In this document: positions 59,947 to 64,000 of the stretch, piece by piece
How the letters are laid out: each line of letters opens with the position of its first letter
Numbering within the stretch: the stretch's first letter is position 1
Source: Christensenella intestinihominis
GTDB lineage: Bacteria; Bacillota; Clostridia; Christensenellales; Christensenellaceae
Reading direction: 5' to 3'
DNA: 64,000 nt
Assembly: GCF_001678845.1 (NCBI RefSeq)
Contig: NZ_MAIQ01000006.1
Location: forward strand, 151,812 to 215,811
Notes under the pieces: model-generated
Databases searched by the model: none
What the model was told of the DNA's origin: nothing
What the model saw: only the letters and a program-made list of their open reading frames with translations
Program-made: the position numbers and the translations under genes

Positions 59947-60666
59947 ATGATCGAATTACCGGAAAGCGTTACGCTGGCAAGGCAGCTCACAGAAGCAATC
60001 GAGGGAAAACGGATCGAGCACGTTATTGCGGGGAAAAGCCCGCACCGTTTTGCGTTCTTTGTCGGGGAGCCGGAGCATTACGATGCGCTCCTGCAAGGGA
60101 AAACAGTAGGAGAAACACATTCCTATGGCGGACATGTTGAAATTGAGATGGAAGATATGCGGCTCGATTTTAATGACGGGGTAAACCTTCGCTTTCTCGC
60201 GCCGGGGCAGCCTGAACCGAAAAAGCACCAGCTTTATGTGCTGTTTGACGACGGCAGCGCGCTCGCCGGGAGCGTCCAGATGTATGGGGCTTTATCCGCG
60301 TTCCGCGCGGGAGAAAACGACAATCCGTATTATCTGGTGGCACGGGAAAAGGTTTCGCCCTTGGAAGACGGATTCGATGCGGAGTATTTCCAGTCGCTTC
60401 TTGACGGCGTGGACCGGAAACGGACCTCGGCAAAGGCGTTCCTTGCGACGGAGCAGCGGATACCGGGTCTTGGGAACGGGGTACTGCAGGATATCCTGTG
60501 GACGGCGCGGATACATCCCAAAAAGAAGGTGGGGGATTTTTCCGGCAGGGAAATTGCGGGGCTTTATATGGCGGTCAGGGATGTGCTGGGAGATATGGCG
60601 GAAAAAGGCGGGCGCGATACGGAAAAGGACTGTACGGCAATCCGGGAGGCTACCGGACGCTCCTGA
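59947..60666 (+). CDS. Fpg/Nei-like DNA glycosylase family protein, frameshifted before its zinc finger
   Basis: 239 residues before an early stop; AGGAGG-like CGGAGGAAA upstream. N-terminal Fpg fold MIELPESVTLARQLTEAIEGKRIEHV, then H2TH core EQRIPGLGNGVLQDILWTARIHPKKKVGDFSGREIAGLY. The catalytic Pro at position 2 (MPELPE in Fpg) is Ile; Glu 3 is kept. The frame ends DTEKDCTAIREATGRS, while the -1 frame continues DLYGNPGGYRTLLSKN into an intact zinc finger (60627-60773). So one base is missing near 60628-60632, or a -1 shift is used. First gene of the WYL operon. Confidence 0.82.
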   Translation: MIELPESVTLARQLTEAIEGKRIEHVIAGKSPHRFAFFVGEPEHYDALLQGKTVGETHSYGGHVEIEMEDMRLDFNDGVNLRFLAPGQPEPKKHQLYVLFDDGSALAGSVQMYGALSAFRAGENDNPYYLVAREKVSPLEDGFDAEYFQSLLDGVDRKRTSAKAFLATEQRIPGLGNGVLQDILWTARIHPKKKVGDFSGREIAGLYMAVRDVLGDMAEKGGRDTEKDCTAIREATGRS

Positions 60667-60773
60667 GCAAAAATAACACCGCGATGGTTTGCCCGGAGTG
60701 CGGCGGCGGGATCATAAAGGAAGCCTATCTCGGGGGAAGCGTTTACTATTGCCCGGCTTGCCAGAAAATGTAA
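60627..60773 (+). pseudogene. Detached zinc-finger C-terminus of the Fpg/Nei-like gene
   Basis: The -1 frame reads GLYGNPGGYRTLLSKNNTAM and then a Cys4 zinc finger: CPECGG, 16 residues between the inner cysteines, CPAC, stop at 60771-60773. This is the usual C-terminal end of the Fpg/Nei family. The stop is one base before the WYL start codon, so translation of this frame would be expected for coupling. Confidence 0.75.
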
Positions 60774-60774
60774 A

Positions 60775-61668
60775 ATGCAAAATAATCGTTTGTTTGAAAT
60801 CATTTATATTCTTTTGGATAAACGCAAGGTGACGGCGAAGGAGCTTGCGGAGCGGTTCGAGGTTTCCGTCCGCACGATTTACCGCGATATTGACGCACTG
60901 AGCCTTGCGGGGATTCCCGTCTATACGGAAAAGGGAAAGGGCGGGGGTATTTCCCTGATGGAGGGGTTTGTCCTGCAAAATTCCCTGCTCTCGGAAGAAG
61001 AGCGGGACAGGATATTGATGGGGCTGCAAAGCCTGCGTGCGGTGCAGTATCCGGAGACGGAGGAAGTGCTTTCAAAATTAAGCGCGGTTTTCCAACAGGA
61101 AGACCGTGGGTGGATTGAAGTGGACTTCTCCGCGTGGGGGACGGCTGAAAAGGAAAAGTTTGCCCTTTTGAAGGAAGCGGTGCTCAAAAAAGAGGTAATC
61201 ACCTTTACTTATTTTGGGGCGAATGGAAAAAAGGAACAGCGGACGGTGGAACCGCTCCGTTTACTTTATAAAAGCAAGGCGTGGTATTTGCAAGGCTTCT
61301 GCCGGGATCGCAGGGATTACCGGACCTTCCGCATATCGCGTATCAAAAATCCTGAAATGACGGGAGAACTTTTTAAACGCAGTGCCGGGATGCTGCCGCA
61401 GGAAGCAAAGAAAGGCGGCGCACAGGAATACGTCAGATTCGTGCTGCATATCGACCCGCAAATGACTTACCGCGTATATGATGAATTTGAAGAAGGCGCC
61501 ATCCAAAAATTGGACGACGGCTTCCTTGTGGAAATGAACGTGCCGGAGGACGAGTGGGTTTACGGGTATATCCTTTCCTTTGGCCCTTTTGCCTATGTGG
61601 TAAAGCCGGAGCGTGTACGCAGGGTGATCGGGAACCGGCTTAAAAAGATGCTGGAAAATTATGTTTAG
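60775..61668 (+). CDS. WYL-domain transcriptional regulator (YafY/PafC type)
   Basis: 297 residues. N-terminal HTH (RLFEIIYILLDKRKVTAKELAERFEVSVRTIYRDIDALSLAGIPVYTEKGKGGG). WYL domain containing the literal KSKAWYLQGFCRDRRDYRTFRISRI, then a WCX-type C-terminal domain (VRFVLHIDPQMTYRVYDEFEEGAI ... SFGPFAYVVKPERVR). WYL regulators bind nucleic-acid-like ligands and some, such as PafBC, activate DNA repair genes. Starts one base after the stop of the zinc-finger frame. Probably controls its own operon and the 61740-63831 operon through the matching palindromes. Confidence 0.92.
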   Translation: MQNNRLFEIIYILLDKRKVTAKELAERFEVSVRTIYRDIDALSLAGIPVYTEKGKGGGISLMEGFVLQNSLLSEEERDRILMGLQSLRAVQYPETEEVLSKLSAVFQQEDRGWIEVDFSAWGTAEKEKFALLKEAVLKKEVITFTYFGANGKKEQRTVEPLRLLYKSKAWYLQGFCRDRRDYRTFRISRIKNPEMTGELFKRSAGMLPQEAKKGGAQEYVRFVLHIDPQMTYRVYDEFEEGAIQKLDDGFLVEMNVPEDEWVYGYILSFGPFAYVVKPERVRRVIGNRLKKMLENYV

Positions 61669-61669
61669 C

Positions 61670-61702
61670 TGACATATGGTGTCATATTATGCCTGCTATG
61701 AT
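61670..61702 (+). promoter_or_regulatory. Putative WYL-regulator site and promoter, copy 2
   Basis: TGACATATGGTGTCA (61670-61684) overlaps the end region after the WYL stop. The -10 hexamer TATGAT (61697-61702) begins 14 bases after TGTC, exactly as in copy 1. No consensus -35 box. Drives the effector-binding, YoaP-like and radical SAM genes. Confidence 0.65.
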
Positions 61703-61739
61703 GAATTCATAAAAGCTTAAGAAGGGAAACAAAACAGGC

Positions 61740-62192
61740 ATGGATTATGAATTGGTTAGAATTGAAGAAAAAACCGTCGAGGGAATTGAAATCCGGACGG
61801 AAAACAAGGACGGGAAAGCAATGCGCGATATTTTTCCGCTGTGGAAGGATTTTCTTGGCAACGGAAAAGGGGAAATGATTCACGGGCGGGTAAACACAAA
61901 TTATATTGGCCTTTACACCGATTACGAGGGCGATTTTACAAAGCCTTATTCCTATATAGCCGGATGCGAAACGGATGGCAGTACAGCCCCCGTATTCACG
62001 GCGAAAAAGATTCGCGCCGGGAACTATGCGAAGTTTGTGACCAAGAACCCGGAAAAAGGACTTGGTGAAATCTGGAATGCGGTGTGGGCCCTGCCGCTCA
62101 AAAGGGCATACGCCAGTGATTTTGAAGAATATTTCCCGGGACAGGACGGACAGCCGGAAGAAATCCATGTATATATTGGAGTGGAGGAATAA
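61740..62192 (+). CDS. Effector-binding (GyrI-like) domain protein
   Basis: 150 residues. Single GyrI-like / AraC effector-binding domain: MDYELVRIEEKTVEGIEIRTENKDGKAMRDIFPLWKDFLGNG, YIGLYTDYEGDFTKPYSYIAGCE, and the C-terminal WALPLKRAYASDFEEYF...EEIHVYIGVEE. Stand-alone members bind small molecules or, like GyrI/SbmC, protect against DNA-damaging agents. First gene of a tightly packed operon; the next gene starts at the following base. Confidence 0.82.
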   Translation: MDYELVRIEEKTVEGIEIRTENKDGKAMRDIFPLWKDFLGNGKGEMIHGRVNTNYIGLYTDYEGDFTKPYSYIAGCETDGSTAPVFTAKKIRAGNYAKFVTKNPEKGLGEIWNAVWALPLKRAYASDFEEYFPGQDGQPEEIHVYIGVEE

Positions 62193-62945
62193 GTGGGGAA
62201 TATCATAGAAGTAAACGGAAATAATATTGAGCGGGAGCACGTGTGCTGCGCAATTTCGGATAAAAAAAGTACGCAGGTTAAAAAGGAATGGATGAAGGAG
62301 CGCTTTTTGGAGGGGTATCAATTCTGGAAAGCGGATGCGCAGGGAAAAGCCTTTATTGAATTTGTCCCAGCGGAAAACGCATGGACGCCGATTGTCGCCG
62401 ATGGGTACCTGTTTATTGACTGCTTTTGGGTTGCCGGTTCGCTGGCCAAAAAAGGATATGGTACCGCATTGCTTGAACGTTGCGCCGGGGAAGCCGAAAG
62501 ACTTGGGAAAAAGGGACTGGTGGCAATTTCCTCCGACAAAAAGCGCCCGTTCCTTTCCGATCCCGTTTTTTATAAGAAGCGCGGCTTTCGGACGGCGGAT
62601 ACCGCACAGCCCTATTTTGAATTATTGTATCTTCCGTTTGATGAAGCTACGGATGTCCCCAGGTTCCGGGAAAACGCGAAAAAAGGAACCATTACACAGC
62701 AGGGCGTTGTGATCTGCTATTCAGACCACTGCCCGTGGAACGCCAAATATATCCCATTACTGGAAAAGGCCGCGCAGGAGCGAAACGCGCCTGTTGCCTT
62801 CCAAAAGATCGCCGATAGGGAAGCGGCGCAAAACGCCGCCTCTCCGTTTACGACCTTTTCCGTCTATTATAATGGTATGTTTGTGACCAATGAAATGATG
62901 AGCGATAAGAAATTCGGAAAATTTTTGAACGAAAAGGGTTTCTGA
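62193..62945 (+). CDS. GNAT N-acetyltransferase with YoaP-like C-terminal domain
   Basis: 250 residues, GTG start with GGAGG upstream, directly abutting the previous stop. GNAT part (residues about 5-150) with LFIDCFWVAGSLAKKGYGTALLERCAGEAERLG (acetyl-CoA loop) and DPVFYKKRGFRTAD. The C-terminal domain (GVVICYSDHCPWNAKYIPLLEKAAQERNAPVAFQKIADREAAQNAASPFTTFSVYYNGMFVTNEMMS) matches the YoaP extension, a thioredoxin-like fold. Substrate unknown. Confidence 0.85.
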   Translation: MGNIIEVNGNNIEREHVCCAISDKKSTQVKKEWMKERFLEGYQFWKADAQGKAFIEFVPAENAWTPIVADGYLFIDCFWVAGSLAKKGYGTALLERCAGEAERLGKKGLVAISSDKKRPFLSDPVFYKKRGFRTADTAQPYFELLYLPFDEATDVPRFRENAKKGTITQQGVVICYSDHCPWNAKYIPLLEKAAQERNAPVAFQKIADREAAQNAASPFTTFSVYYNGMFVTNEMMSDKKFGKFLNEKGF

Positions 62946-62946
62946 T

Positions 62947-63831
62947 ATGGAACTTGTGCCCGCAAAAGCAATCCTTGCCCGGCCAAAAGACGATTCATGG
63001 TTTGGCAACGACTATAATATGAACCTGTACCGGGGTTGCTGCCACGGGTGCATTTATTGCGACAGCAGGAGCGAATGCTATGGCGTGGAGGATTTTGACA
63101 GGGTGCGGCTGAAAAAGAATGCCCTTGGAATTCTGGAAAGCGAACTTGGGAAGAAACGGAAAAAGGGCGTTGTAGGCGTGGGGGCCATGTCAGACACCTA
63201 CAATCCGTTTGAAAAGGAAGCGGAAGCGACGCGCGGCGCATTGGAGCTGTTGGAGCGCTATGGTTTCGGTGTGGCGCTGGACACCAAAAGCAGCCTCGTA
63301 CTCCGGGATATCGACTTGATCCAAAAAATTTCCCGGAAGAGCTGCGCCAATATAAAGGTAACGATCACGACGGCGGACGATTCCCTTGCGAAGGTTATAG
63401 AGCCGTATGCGCCGGTTTCGTCAGAGCGGTTCCGGACGGTGCGGGAGCTTGGCAGGGCGGGGATATTTACGGGCGTCCTGTTTACGCCGATGCTTCCTTA
63501 TATTACGGATACGGAAGAAAATGTGAAGGAAATGGTCCGGCTCGCGCATGAAAATGGTGCGCGCTTCATCTTCCCGATGTTTGGCGTAACGCTCCGCCAG
63601 AACCAGAGGGATTATTATTATGAAAAGCTGGACGAATACTTTCCGGGACTCAGCCGGAAATATGGGAACGTATTCCGGGGTAATTATTTCTGCGGTTCCC
63701 CGCAGGCGAAGAAGCTCCGCAGCCTGTTCCAGTCCGAGTGCCGGAAGTACGGCCTCATCTTTCGGATGCAGGATATCATCGCGGCTTATAAAAAATTACC
63801 GCCTGAGCCGCGGCAGCTTTCTTTATTTTAA
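62947..63831 (+). CDS. SPL-like radical SAM protein
   Basis: 294 residues starting one base after the previous stop. Radical SAM cluster motif C-x3-C-x2-C in NLYRGCCHGCIYCDSRSECY; SAM-binding GVGAMSDTYNPFEKE; VKVTITTADDSLAKVIEPYAPVSSERFRTVRELGRAGIFTGVLFTPMLPYITDTEENV. Belongs to the spore photoproduct lyase-related family of small enzymes, here without the C-terminal Cys typical of SPL proper. Its genomic partner set (WYL, glycosylase-like, effector-binding) suggests a role in nucleic acid repair. Function unproven. Confidence 0.85.
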   Translation: MELVPAKAILARPKDDSWFGNDYNMNLYRGCCHGCIYCDSRSECYGVEDFDRVRLKKNALGILESELGKKRKKGVVGVGAMSDTYNPFEKEAEATRGALELLERYGFGVALDTKSSLVLRDIDLIQKISRKSCANIKVTITTADDSLAKVIEPYAPVSSERFRTVRELGRAGIFTGVLFTPMLPYITDTEENVKEMVRLAHENGARFIFPMFGVTLRQNQRDYYYEKLDEYFPGLSRKYGNVFRGNYFCGSPQAKKLRSLFQSECRKYGLIFRMQDIIAAYKKLPPEPRQLSLF

Positions 63832-63885
63832 ATGGAGAAAAGACAAAATGTAGTGGCGGATTTTGCCGCCCATAGCTATATGAAG

Positions 63886-63908
63886 TGCGCATGGAATGCG
63901 CATTTTTT
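63886..63908 (+). terminator. Terminator after the radical SAM gene
   Basis: TGCGCAT, loop GGA, ATGCGCA followed by six T. A second small stem GGCGG-attttg-CCGCC lies upstream at 63855-63870. Confidence 0.8.
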
Positions 63909-63958
63909 ATGTGTCCGCAAACACGTCAAAAATGCATTAAAAAAATAGAAAAAAGATG

Positions 63959-63987
63959 TTGACAGGAGGAGGGGAGTTTGGTATTAT
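63959..63987 (+). promoter_or_regulatory. Promoter for a gene beyond the right edge
   Basis: TTGACA (63959-63964), 17 bases, TATTAT (63982-63987). The spacer is G-rich (GGAGGAGGGGAG). No start codon of the driven gene lies inside the window. Confidence 0.7.
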
Positions 63988-64000
63988 AAATAAGCCGCAA

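Overview
The window looks like a chromosomal segment of an anaerobic, low-to-mid GC, Gram-positive bacterium of the Clostridia (Bacillota). The signs are a PdaA-type spore-cortex deacetylase, type III glutamine synthetase, a modular archaeal-type glutamate synthase with an ANTAR regulator, a group B-like [FeFe] hydrogenase, a reverse-type rubrerythrin, AGGAGG ribosome binding sites and many TTGACA-17-TATAAT-like promoters. A placement near Christensenellales is only a guess. No rRNA, tRNA, CRISPR array, phage or intact insertion sequence was seen.

Layout. (1) 16-975 (-): PdaA-like lipoprotein deacetylase. (2) 1428-11593 (+): a carbohydrate operon with a ROK regulator, a ribose-type ABC importer with two different permeases, a Gfo/Idh/MocA dehydrogenase, an odd NagB-like isomerase, an SDR dehydrogenase and an aldose-1-epimerase-like protein. 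(3) 11665-21474: nitrogen assimilation. An Amt-PII fusion and GS-III are on the minus strand. Divergent from them is a split glutamate synthase (amidotransferase, FMN/Fe-S synthase, ferredoxin, NAD(P)H oxidoreductase, GXGXG domain) ending with an ANTAR antiterminator. pyrG follows. (4) 23189-25387 (-): monomeric [FeFe] hydrogenase and a small conserved protein. (5) 25584-28913: osmoprotectant ABC transporter, VOC protein, orphan winged-helix protein. (6) 29196-33682: thiol/electron-transfer operon (rhodanese and TlpA-like lipoproteins, a 48-residue CXXC protein, NapH-like membrane ferredoxin, disulfide reductase family flavoprotein), then an Rrf2 regulator. (7) 33730-38150: DUF4349 lipoprotein and a two-component system. 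(8) 38889-50596: L-rhamnose locus (ABC importer, RhaA, RhaB, a FIST-domain protein, RhaM, AraC regulator, a second ketol-isomerase). (9) 50702-58658: aldehyde dehydrogenase, rubrerythrin, MarR-MATE pair, exonuclease III, an unknown lipoprotein, a ComEC-like hydrolase. (10) 58740-63831: mnmA and a probable DNA-damage or stress module (Fpg/Nei-like protein with a frameshifted zinc finger, WYL regulator, effector-binding protein, YoaP-like acetyltransferase, SPL-like radical SAM enzyme).

The points I consider most worth checking are: two TGACATA-n-G-n-TGTC palindromes placed at exactly the same distance from the -10 boxes of both transcription units around the WYL regulator; the frameshift in the Fpg/Nei-like gene, which also lacks the family's catalytic proline; the FIST protein in the rhamnose operon; the Amt-PII fusion and the paired leader hairpins in the ANTAR-linked nitrogen cluster; and the thiol/electron-export operon with its tiny CXXC protein. 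Functions come from motif recognition and context only; no database search was possible.
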